Shown here in pieces: positions 8,587-16,216 of a DNA stretch of 40,705 nucleotides; within the stretch, counting starts at the first letter, position 1; every line of letters starts with the position of its first letter. The translations under genes and the position numbers were made by a program. The notes beneath the pieces are model-generated. The model saw nothing but the letters and a program-made list of their open reading frames with translations. It had not been told where the DNA came from and ran no database searches. Where the stretch lies: contig JAJTBE010000220.1 in the NCBI GenBank assembly GCA_021287065.1, positions 1 through 40,705 of the forward strand, read 5' to 3'. Source of the DNA: Bacillota bacterium (GTDB taxonomy: Bacteria > Vulcanimicrobiota > JAJTBE01).

Positions 8587-8600
8587 AGATCACACTCAGT

Positions 8601-8978
8601 TTAAAAATGCTCTTTATTCCACGCATCAAACGCCTTTTTCACTTTGGCGGGCATCTGAGCTATATATTTCTGCCACTTCTCATCAATGGGATCACCCTTG
8701 GCAAGAATCTTCCAGTTGGCTCCGTCCTTTTTCAGCAAAAGACTGGTACTCCTCGACCAGGCTCCGTCAGACCCCTTCTCGGCAGCATCCGCAAAAGCCC
8801 AGCCGCTCTCAATCCTGACCCCCACCCAGCTAACGGTGAAACCGGCATTCTCACGAACCAGCCTCTCCACCGCAACCTTATCCCCCTGCCCCTCACCGGC
8901 ACAAACAAAAGCAGAAGAACAAACAAAAAAAGCCAGAATCAAAAAAATAAAAAGAACCGACCCCAAAAACCTTCTCAC
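8601..8978 (-). CDS. Small secreted protein of unknown function
   Basis: 125-residue protein with a clear N-terminal signal sequence (RRFLGSVLFIFLILAFFVCSSAFVCAG), then a basic/acidic domain with WVGVRIESGWAFADAAE and LLLKKDGANWKILAKGDP. The last segment resembles the WKVL..GDP edge seen in small extracytoplasmic alpha+beta domains. I cannot assign a family. The start is GTG at 8978, chosen for the GGAGG at 8985-8989. The Cys in the signal region does not form a convincing lipobox. It is the first gene of a two-gene unit with tgt. Confidence 0.75.
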   Translation of the reverse strand: MRRFLGSVLFIFLILAFFVCSSAFVCAGEGQGDKVAVERLVRENAGFTVSWVGVRIESGWAFADAAEKGSDGAWSRSTSLLLKKDGANWKILAKGDPIDEKWQKYIAQMPAKVKKAFDAWNKEHF

Positions 8979-8989
8979 AAAAAACCTCC

Positions 8990-9255
8990 AGACTGCCGGT
9001 AAACCCGGAAAAGATCCAAAATGAGAAAAAAAACAACTCTGCTTCTATTCTTTTTATATACGGTAAACCCTTTAATCAAAGTCAATTTAGGGAGTATGAT
9101 ATAGTTTGCCACAGATATCTGGATGTTTCAGGGGTTATTTTATTTGTAAAACCTGAATTTCACTGATTTTTGCAGCAGTTAATACTCGGAGGCTGTTTTT
9201 ATTATCGGTAAAACAACTTTATCAATCAGGACATCTTGCACAGTGGTGCCCAACC
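8990..9255. other. AT-rich intergenic stretch, no gene seen
   Basis: No convincing coding frame. On the minus strand a TTGACT at about 9081-9086 precedes a TATATA-like box near 9056-9061, a possible but poorly spaced promoter for the 8978 gene. Nothing else is recognisable. Confidence 0.4.
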
Positions 9256-9663
9256 CAATGCCACTGAATTAGTAAAACCCGCTCAAATCCCAAACCTCAT
9301 ACTCCTGTTTTTCAAGGAGGGATGTTCGGAGGGCAACCTCGCTTTTTTTAAAAAGTGTGGTTCCCTCTGACGGTCCCCAAATCCCCACGGTCCCAATGCC
9401 ACTGAATTAGTAAAATTCACTCCAACCCCCAGCCCAATACTCTTGTTTTTCAAGGAGGGAGGTTCGGAGGGCAACCTCGCTTTTTTAAAAAAGCGTGGTT
9501 CCCTCTGAGGGTCCTAACCCCCCGGTCGGTCCCCAAATTCAGAAGTTTTGGGATGGAGGTCCGGAGGAAACTTTTTTCAAAAAAGTTTTCTCCGGGAGCT
9601 GGGCATGCGGTTACAATTCTCGTGAGAAGTTAGACGAATCCATGCCTTAATTCATGGGCATTG
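9256..9663 (-). repeat. Dispersed hairpin repeat, nested double copy (reverse orientation)
   Basis: Starts with CAATGCCACTGAATTAG and ends with TTAATTCATGGGCATTG, the two ends of the family. Inside, the right-end plus GGAACCACGC-type hairpin module occurs twice (about 9256-9390 and 9394-9515). One AAACTTTTTT/AAAAAAGTTT hairpin follows near 9563-9592. It is about 130 bp longer than the complete 280-bp copies, consistent with insertion of one copy into another or an internal duplication. Flanking bases share only GCCCA. Confidence 0.85.
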
Positions 9664-9765
9664 GCCCACAGGGTGGTCGCTGGCAAAACAGGTTCTCCTA
9701 CTGTTATAGCAGACGTTAAGTCAAAATAGCAGCAGGTAATGTTATGATATGTATTCAGAAAACAG

Positions 9766-10074
9766 TTACCGTTTTTTATACTTACTGATATTTATAAATT
9801 CAGGCTTCATAAAAAAAGACTCATTTGATTGGTAACTTGGTAAAACTACGATGTTATTTTGATCCGGAGATATATATGGCATTATTTCGTACAATCTATC
9901 TACAGCAGTTCCTATTTTTACCTGAGTTAAAAGATTGCCCTGATGATCATATAAAAGCACTTCATGTTGAGTCTTTCCATTTGGCAAATTGCAATATGCT
10001 GTTAATACAATAAAATTAACAGATACATCAAAGTTAATTATTCTTTTTTGATATATATGATCTAAAAGATGCAC
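9766..10074 (-). pseudogene. 3' part of frameshifted secreted protein gene
   Basis: 102-codon frame continuing the gene upstream at 10089-10904 in another frame. The joined product would read on from ...NVVYL into ...NNGGKVHLLDHIYQKRIINFDVSVNFIVLTAYC. This keeps the same style of beta-strand-rich sequence (HEVLLYDHQGNLLTQVKIGTAVDRLYEIMPYISPDQ). The junction holds an A8 run (minus strand, 10110-10117) and a short TATTTATA stretch, either of which could have slipped. A GTG at 10074 with an upstream GGAGG could in principle start this piece alone. A sequencing error cannot be excluded. Confidence 0.55.
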
Positions 10075-10088
10075 TTTACCTCCATTGT

Positions 10089-10904
10089 TTATAAATAGAC
10101 AACATTGTGTTTTTTTTCAGGAAAAGTATTTTCAGATTTGTAATCTGCGAGAACAAATAAATTTTTACTTTTTTTAATTCCATAAATATTCAGATTATCT
10201 TCAAATATCTTTGAAAATGTATTGGTTTCAGGAAAATACTGAAAAAGCCCACTTTTAAAGCTATTATAATAGATTGTATCATCAGAAATATCTACATAAT
10301 TGCCATTATAAACTGCTTTCCAATTATTAGCTTTGTCCGGATCATCCAAATCGAAGTAATGAGGAAAAATTTTGTTTGTTCTCCAATTAACAACTATATC
10401 GACACTTCCCTTTGGCAAGGGGTCCCAAGTATCAAGATAACTTCTTCCCAGACCAATTATAACAAAATTTCCGACAACAAAAATTTTTCTCAGATAGAAT
10501 ACTAAATAATCTTTATTCTGTGCATTGATCTTTATTGGATGAAATATTACACCATTTAAATCCTTGCTTATAAAAACCAGCTTGTTATTTTCAACTACCT
10601 TTAAGATCCTGTTAGTGTAATCAAAAATTGCTATTACATTGCCTTTGCTGTTAAAGCTAATAAATTCAGAATTTTCAAAATTGCCATTATACACGGGAAA
10701 AATCTGCTGTGTATCAGTAGAAAGTTCAAGTAAACGATAACGATTTTCCCTTTCGTCAATTATTAACACCCTGTTATTGTCTCTCCAGGTTACTTGTTTA
10801 ATATGTCCTATCTTTACTTCTTCAACAGCAAAAGAGCAGGAGATAGAAGAAAATGATATGCAAAGCAGCAAGATAATGCCTGTTAATAATACTTGATATT
10901 TCAT
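10089..10904 (-). CDS. Exported protein of unknown function, probably frameshifted at its 3' end
   Basis: 271 codons with a signal peptide (MKYQVLLTGIILLLCISFSS, then ISCSFAVEE). The body is beta-rich and repetitive in feel (VTWRDNNRVLIIDERENRYRLLEL, FISFNSKGNVIAIFDYTNRILKVVENNKLVFI), like the blades of a propeller, though no motif fixes the family. The ATG at 10904 has AAAGGAG upstream. The frame stops at 10089, but coding-like sequence resumes at once in another frame (9766-10074), so the intact protein was probably near 380 residues. Base composition is clearly more AT-rich than in the neighbouring metabolic genes, which suggests acquisition or relaxed constraint. Confidence 0.65.
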   Translation of the reverse strand: MKYQVLLTGIILLLCISFSSISCSFAVEEVKIGHIKQVTWRDNNRVLIIDERENRYRLLELSTDTQQIFPVYNGNFENSEFISFNSKGNVIAIFDYTNRILKVVENNKLVFISKDLNGVIFHPIKINAQNKDYLVFYLRKIFVVGNFVIIGLGRSYLDTWDPLPKGSVDIVVNWRTNKIFPHYFDLDDPDKANNWKAVYNGNYVDISDDTIYYNSFKSGLFQYFPETNTFSKIFEDNLNIYGIKKSKNLFVLADYKSENTFPEKKHNVVYL

Positions 10905-11320
10905 TCAACAACACTCCTTTAAGGGTAAATGCCCGGCAGGGAAGGGGGGGTATTTATACGGTTCTTTCTATATGGATAATAACGACAGATAATAATACAT
11001 AGATTTGCCTCCAGCTTCTGTACCCCCGGATTTCTATTAATTTTGTTTCAATTTAATTTTTAATCAACGCATGCAAAAAAATGATTTGAAACCTATGACT
11101 TTTATTGTGATTGTTTACAAAACAAATAAAATCAATAATTATTTCAATGAATAATTATACTACTATTCTCAGATGGATTCTATGGTTGATACCGGCAAAT
11201 ATTGTTAATCGGATCAGGCGAATATGAACAATCCCGGTTTGTGCCATATTTGTGCCAGAACCTGAAAACTCTGCTCGAAATTCCCAAAAATTATCAATTT
11301 TTCCCAATCCCCCGAAAAAC
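10905..11320. other. AT-rich intergenic stretch, no gene seen
   Basis: No convincing coding frame. Near 11242-11260, downstream of tRNA-Thr on the minus strand, there is a paired GGCACA motif that also occurs downstream of tRNA-His (see findings). Otherwise nothing is recognised. Confidence 0.4.
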
Positions 11321-11354
11321 AAAAACCCCGGATTCTCTTCAAATCACGGGGTTT
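11321..11354 (-). terminator. Intrinsic terminator for tRNA-Thr
   Basis: On the minus strand AACCCCG and CGGGGTT pair around a 17-base loop and run into TTTTTG, starting a few bases after the tRNA 3' end. Confidence 0.8.
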
Positions 11355-11359
11355 ATTGA

Positions 11360-11431
11360 AGCCGGGAATGAGACTTGAACTCACGGCCTGCTCATTACGA
11401 GTGAGCTGCTCTACCACTGAGCTATCCCGGC
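11360..11431 (-). tRNA. tRNA-Thr (anticodon CGT)
   Basis: 72-nt cloverleaf on the minus strand: acceptor GCCGGGA/TCCCGGC, D stem GCTC/GAGC, anticodon stem GCTCA/TGAGC with loop CTCGTAA, T arm GTGAG TTCAAGT CTCAT. The anticodon is CGT. CCA is not encoded. It stands alone and is followed by an intrinsic terminator. Confidence 0.95.
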
Positions 11432-11740
11432 AGGCTTTGAACTTGTGGGTTTTAAACAGGCAAATTATAACATAGGGTTTAGTTGTTGTAAAGTCATGTT
11501 CTGGGGGGATTTTTACATGTTGTGGAGAAGGGGAAACGGATTGGTTTTTACATAGGTATTGATTTTTGTTTTGTAGTTTTTTTGTTTTATGGTTGTTTTT
11601 TGATTTTTAGGCGACAGGGTTGTTTTTCTTTTAGCGATGTGGTGGCTGGTTAATTGGTTTTCCGGGGGAGGCAGGGTTGTGTGTTAGTAATGAATTCCGG
11701 CGGTATTGATGTTTTTGTCAGGCAGGTTTTCGTTATGGGC

Positions 11741-12440
11741 GGACCTGCGGGTCCGCGTCGGGGTTGCAAACCCCTCCTACTATTGTTGGTGAAGCTTATG
11801 GTTATGAGGTTTGCTGGCGGTTGGCGGTCGGTTTTTGGATCCGGGGCAGGTGGGGATGTCTGCGTTCCGGCAATTGTTGACTGTGGGGTTACCTCGCATT
11901 CGGAGGATTTGGGGGTTAAGTTTGCGGTGTGGGCGGACCTGCGGGTCCGCGTCGGGGTTGCAAACCCCTCCTACGATCGTTGATGGAGCTTATGGTTGTG
12001 AGGTTTGCTGGCGGTTGGCGGTTGGTTTTTGGTCCCGGGGCAGGCGGGGATGTCTGCGTTCCGGCAATTGTTGGCTGTGGGGTTACCTCGCATTCGGAGG
12101 ATTTGGGGTTAAGTTTGCGGTGTGGGCGGACCTGCGGGTCCGCGTCGGGGTTGCAAACCCCTCCTGCTATCGCTGGTGGAGCTTATGGTTGTGAGGTTTG
12201 CTGGCGGTTGGCGGGTGGTTTTTGGTCCCGGGGCAGGCGGGGATGCCTGCGTTCCGGCAATTGTTGGCTGTGGGGTTACCTCGCATTCGGAGGATTTGGG
12301 GGTTAAGTTTTCGTTGTGGGCGGACCTGCGGGTCCGCGTCGGGGTTGTAAACCCCTCCTACTATCGTTGGCGAAGCTTATGGTTATGAGGTTTGCTGGCG
12401 GTTGGTTGGGGGTTGATTCTGGGATTCGGGGTAGGCGGGG
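11741..12440 (+). repeat. Tandem array of about 194-bp units (3.6 copies) with REP-like hairpins
   Basis: The GGACCTGCGGGTCC palindrome starts at 11741, 11935, 12128 and 12322, giving periods of 194, 193 and 194 bases. Each unit holds two short hairpins in a row (GCGGACC/GGTCCGC with a TGCG loop, and GGGGTT/AACCCC), then CCCTCCTAC, an AAGCTTATGGTT segment, a G-rich stretch (TTTGGTCCCGGGGCAGG) and a small CCTC/GAGG hairpin in ACCTCGCATTCGGAGG. The last unit is truncated. The whole 11434-12600 region is strongly G+T-biased on the + strand. Frames crossing it repeat the same peptides and are not genes. A single inverted copy of the hairpin core lies at 40351-40433. Confidence 0.92.
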
Positions 12441-12487
12441 ATGCCGCCAATGGGATTGCTTCACCCTGCTGCGAAGGGTTTGCAATG

Positions 12488-12536
12488 AAAATTTACTGCT
12501 AACATGCTGGAAAGTTGTTATTCAGCAGTAATTTTT
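12488..12536 (+). terminator. Terminator-like hairpin upstream of the ABC operon
   Basis: Arms 12488-12500 and 12524-12536 pair over about 12 of 13 positions and end in TTTTT. No gene immediately precedes it, so it may be a leader attenuator or a remnant of the repeat array. Confidence 0.45.
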
Positions 12537-12608
12537 ATTGATAAATTGGCATTATTATAATTCTGATTCTGCGGTTTTATGGTTCAAAATTTATTTACCG
12601 GAGTTGTT

Positions 12609-14138
12609 ATGGCTGGCGGCAAGCTTGTTGAGATGACTGATATAACTAAGAGGTTTCCGGGAGTTGTGGCAAATAGTTGTGTTTGCTTTGATTTGGTTCC
12701 CGGGGAGATACATGCTCTGTTGGGGGAAAATGGTGCGGGTAAATCGACGCTTATGAGCATTTTATCCGGTGAATACAAGCCTGATGAGGGTTCTGTAAGT
12801 GTTGAGGGTGTGGAAGCAAGGTTTCATTCGCCTCAGGATGCCATTAAGCTTGGTATTGGAATGGTGCATCAGCATTTTATGCTGGTCAGGGCTCATACGG
12901 TTATGGAAAACATAATGCTTGGGCTTGCCGGCACTCCATTTTTTATGGATAGAAAAAAGCTTGAAGCTAAGATTATGGAGACTGCTGTTCAATACGATAT
13001 GAAAGTTGATCCCGGAGCCTATATCTGGCAGTTATCGGTGGGAGAGCAGCAGAGGGTTGAGATTTTAAAAGCTTTGATCAGAAATACCCGGATTCTGATT
13101 CTTGATGAGCCTACGGCGGTTCTGACCCCGAAGGAATCGGAAACGCTGTTTACAACACTCCGCCGTTTCAGGGAGGAAGGGAGAACAGCCATATTTATTT
13201 CGCACAAACTTGATGAAGTGATGGCTATCTCAGACAGAATAACGATTTTAAGAAGTGGAAAAAATGCAGGAACCATCAGGCGTGATGAAACCGATGAGAA
13301 GGATCTTGCAGGCAGGATGGTTGGAAAGGATTCACTTTTTGAGGTGAAAAAGTCAGAAAAGCAGTCTGGCGGAGAGATTCTGAAATTTAATGATGTTCAC
13401 GCAAACAACGACAGAGGGATTGAAGCTCTGAAAGGAATCACGCTTTCCCTGCGGGAAGGGGAGATACTGGGAATCGCCGGTGTTGCCGGAAACGGACAGA
13501 AAGAGCTTGCAGAATGCCTTTTTGGTTTGAGAAAGATAAAAACAGGGACAGTTTCATTCAACAATAAAGATATTACAGGATTCAACCCGAGAAAAATAAG
13601 GGAAGCCGGGATTTCTTATATTCCTGAAGACCGCATAGCAACAGGGCTTGTTTCTTCCCTTGATTTTCCCGACAATCTGATTCTCAATTCGTATTTTAAG
13701 CTTCCGGTTTCGAAGGGACCTTTTCTGAATTTTAAATATATTAAGGAATGGACAAAAAAAACAATCGAAGACTACGATATCAAGGTAGGCAAAATTAAAA
13801 ACCCGGTTGGGCTTCTGTCGGGCGGGAACCTTCAGAAGCTTATACTGGCAAGGGAATTTGCGGATAATCCGAAAGTTGTGATTGCGGCAAGCCCGTCGAG
13901 GGGTCTGGATATAGGAGCCACAAACAACGCACGAAAGCTTCTTGTGGAACAGCGGGACAGGGGAGCAGGTGTAATCCTGATCTCGGAAGATCTTGAGGAA
14001 ATTTTTCAGATTTCTGACAGAATAGCTGTGATGTATGAGGGAAAAATAATGGGTATTCTTGACGCAAAGGATGCGGATCGTGAAAAAATAGGCTTGCTTA
14101 TGGGTGGAATCAAGTTGGGACAGGAGGCGGACATTTGA
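12609..14138 (+). CDS. ABC transporter, double ATP-binding subunit (purine nucleoside/BMP type)
   Basis: Energises uptake through the two permeases encoded next. The 509-residue protein has two ATPase domains. The first has Walker A GENGAGKST, signature LSVGEQQRVEIL and Walker B ILILDEPTAVL. The second has a loosened Walker A (GVAGNGQKE), signature LSGGNLQKLILARE and the degenerate Walker B VVIAASPSRGLDIGA typical of this family's second domain (YufO/NupO and RbsA relatives). The ATG at 12609 is chosen for CGGAG at 12599-12603. An upstream in-frame ATG at 12579 lacks a site. The substrate is likely a nucleoside or similar compound, inferred from the permease type. Confidence 0.92.
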   Translation: MAGGKLVEMTDITKRFPGVVANSCVCFDLVPGEIHALLGENGAGKSTLMSILSGEYKPDEGSVSVEGVEARFHSPQDAIKLGIGMVHQHFMLVRAHTVMENIMLGLAGTPFFMDRKKLEAKIMETAVQYDMKVDPGAYIWQLSVGEQQRVEILKALIRNTRILILDEPTAVLTPKESETLFTTLRRFREEGRTAIFISHKLDEVMAISDRITILRSGKNAGTIRRDETDEKDLAGRMVGKDSLFEVKKSEKQSGGEILKFNDVHANNDRGIEALKGITLSLREGEILGIAGVAGNGQKELAECLFGLRKIKTGTVSFNNKDITGFNPRKIREAGISYIPEDRIATGLVSSLDFPDNLILNSYFKLPVSKGPFLNFKYIKEWTKKTIEDYDIKVGKIKNPVGLLSGGNLQKLILAREFADNPKVVIAASPSRGLDIGATNNARKLLVEQRDRGAGVILISEDLEEIFQISDRIAVMYEGKIMGILDAKDADREKIGLLMGGIKLGQEADI

Positions 14139-15232
14139 AAATTTCAATAGAAAAGAGAGTGGAGCCTTCTCCGCTGACTCCGTATCTTTCGCCTCTGGTT
14201 TCACTTGCTCTGGCGCTTATTGTGTGTGCGGTGATTTTTAAAGCTGCGGGAGCAAACCCTTTTAAAGCTTACAGAGAAATGTTTATGGGCGCATTCGGTT
14301 CTGATTTTGCCATAGAAGCTACTCTGATTAAAGCTACACCTCTTATTCTCTGTGGTTTGGGTGTTGCTGCAGCTTTCAGGATGCAGTTGTGGAATATCGG
14401 CGCCGAAGGACAGCTTTATGTGGGGGCAATAGCTGCATCATGGGTTGCTCTGAACTATGGATTTAATCAGCCTTTGATAAGTCTGGGCCTGATGTTTCTT
14501 GCCGCAGCGCTGGCAGGGGGAATCTGGGGGATGATTCCCGGAATTCTGAAAGCATTCAGAGGCTCAAACGAAGTTATTACCACGCTGATGATGAACTATA
14601 TAGCTATATTTCTCACAAGTTATCTTGTTTACGGACCCTGGAAAGATCCCACAGGGTATTCGGTTCCTATGACTGCACTGTTCAACAGAAATTCCTGGCT
14701 TCCAAAAATCTTTGATACAAGCGTTCATGGCGGAATTATCATAGCATTGATACTTGTAGTGCTAAGCTGGATATTGTTTTATAAAACCCGGTGGGGATAT
14801 GAAATAAGGGTTTCCGGAGCCAATGAGAAAGCTGCCGCGTATTCGGGGATGAATGCGGCAAAAAATATTATTCTTGTGATGTTTTTCAGCGGTGCTCTGG
14901 CGGGAATTGCCGGAATGTCGGAAACAGCGGGCATTCAGCACAGACTTCAGCAGGGACTTTCCCCTGGCTACGGTTATACGGCGATTATCGTTGCCTGGCT
15001 CGCCCGGCTTCACCCTGCAGCTGTTGTTGTTTCCGCCATATTGTTCGGAGGTTTGCTGGTTGGGGGGGATCAGCTCCAGATTTCAATGAGCATGCCTGTT
15101 TCCGTTTCAAATATACTTCAGGGGCTGATTCTGTTTTTCGTTCTGGGCGGAGAGATTCTGTTTTCGTATAAAATTAAAATCGGGGGCAAAAGTGGTCATC
15201 AACCCTGCCCTGCAGCAAAGGAGAATGCCTGA
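14135..15232 (+). CDS. ABC transporter permease (nucleoside/BMP type, YufP-like)
   Basis: First membrane subunit of the importer, 365 residues with about eight to ten hydrophobic helices. The family marks are the MQLWNIGAEGQLYVGA segment, the FRGSNEVITTLMMNYIA loop that docks on the ATPase, and GGLLVGGDQLQ near the end. The start is TTG at 14135, four bases before the ATPase stop (TTGA overlap), with AGGAGG at about 14122-14127. Tight overlap means translational coupling. Confidence 0.92.
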   Translation: MKISIEKRVEPSPLTPYLSPLVSLALALIVCAVIFKAAGANPFKAYREMFMGAFGSDFAIEATLIKATPLILCGLGVAAAFRMQLWNIGAEGQLYVGAIAASWVALNYGFNQPLISLGLMFLAAALAGGIWGMIPGILKAFRGSNEVITTLMMNYIAIFLTSYLVYGPWKDPTGYSVPMTALFNRNSWLPKIFDTSVHGGIIIALILVVLSWILFYKTRWGYEIRVSGANEKAAAYSGMNAAKNIILVMFFSGALAGIAGMSETAGIQHRLQQGLSPGYGYTAIIVAWLARLHPAAVVVSAILFGGLLVGGDQLQISMSMPVSVSNILQGLILFFVLGGEILFSYKIKIGGKSGHQPCPAAKENA

Positions 15233-16165
15233 TTGGACGCCAACCTGCTTCTTACCCTTTCGATTCTTGCGGCGGCTGTAAGAGCCGGCACATGTATAGT
15301 TTATGCGGTTATCGGGGAAATCCTGATGGAGCGCTCGGGCATACTTAATCTTGGCCTGGAAGGTATTATGCTCAGCGGCGCCCTTGCAGGGTTTACAGCG
15401 GCAAAAATGACCGGAAACCCCTGGAACGGTGTTCTTGCAGCTTTATGTGCAGGAGCACTTATGAGCCTGATTCACGGTGTTTTGTGTATAAGCCTGAAGG
15501 CAGGGCAGGTTGTAAGCGGTCTTGCCCTGACGATATTTGCCGGCGGCGTGTGCGGGGTTTTCGGCAAAAAAATGGTGGGTCAGCCCGGTTCGCCCTTTCA
15601 CAACTGGAATATTCCGGTTCTGTCGGATATTCCGTGGATCGGACAGGTGTTTTTCAGGCACGATATTCTTGTTTATCTTTCGTACCTGCTGATACCTCTG
15701 GCATGGTATTTCCTTTTTAGAACAAGAGCCGGTTTGAACCTGCGTTCCGTGGGTGAAAATCCGCAGGCTGCGGAATCACTGGGGTTAAGCGTAAATAAAA
15801 TCAGATATCTTTATATACTTGTGGGAGGCGCGCTGGCAGGACTGGGTGGAGCGCATCTTTCCCTTGCCTACAACAACCAGTGGATCGATAATATGACCGC
15901 CGGCAGGGGATGGATAGCCATTGCTCTGGTTATATTTGCAGGATGGAATCCCCTGAAAGCTGCCCTTGTTTCGTATCTTTTCGGCGGTATTGATGCTGTA
16001 CAGTTTCGCATACAGGCGTCGGGAACTCAGATTCCGGCGGAAATTCTTCTTATGATGCCTTATATTTTTACGATTATTGTTCTGATAATAGCATCGGGAA
16101 AGGGAGAAAAACAGAGTGCCCCCGCTGCTCTGGGCATTCCGTTTATACCCGGGGAAAGGAAATAG
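15233..16165 (+). CDS. ABC transporter permease (nucleoside/BMP type, YufQ-like)
   Basis: Second membrane subunit, 310 residues. It carries the ERSGILNLGLEGIMLSGAL segment and SVGENPQAAESLGLSVNKIRYLYILVGGALAGLGGAHLSL, both characteristic of this permease branch. TTG start at 15233 directly abuts the preceding stop, with AAGGAG nine bases upstream. No gene for the BMP-type substrate-binding lipoprotein lies next to the three subunits, so it must be elsewhere in the genome. Confidence 0.92.
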   Translation: MDANLLLTLSILAAAVRAGTCIVYAVIGEILMERSGILNLGLEGIMLSGALAGFTAAKMTGNPWNGVLAALCAGALMSLIHGVLCISLKAGQVVSGLALTIFAGGVCGVFGKKMVGQPGSPFHNWNIPVLSDIPWIGQVFFRHDILVYLSYLLIPLAWYFLFRTRAGLNLRSVGENPQAAESLGLSVNKIRYLYILVGGALAGLGGAHLSLAYNNQWIDNMTAGRGWIAIALVIFAGWNPLKAALVSYLFGGIDAVQFRIQASGTQIPAEILLMMPYIFTIIVLIIASGKGEKQSAPAALGIPFIPGERK

Positions 16166-16216
16166 GGAGGATAATTACTGCGCCTGATCGAAGAACCGGC
16201 AAAAGTTTTCAGGCAG

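Noticed and set aside
11214-11417. 67-codon frame on the minus strand starting in tRNA-Thr
   Set aside because: It is the tRNA sequence and its 3' flank translated. The same happens at tRNA-His (21384-21578).
11741-12440. CRISPR array
   Set aside because: The unit is 194 bp with near-identical sequence throughout, not short repeats with unique spacers, and no cas genes are present.
11654-12531. Overlapping open frames with a repeated GGPAGPRRGCKPLL peptide
   Set aside because: They are translations of the 194-bp tandem unit. Frames shift between units and there are no ribosome sites. The conserved thing is the DNA palindrome.
12488-12608. Purine riboswitch before the nucleoside-type ABC operon
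   Set aside because: The leader has a terminator-like hairpin, but I see none of the conserved loop bases of the purine aptamer.
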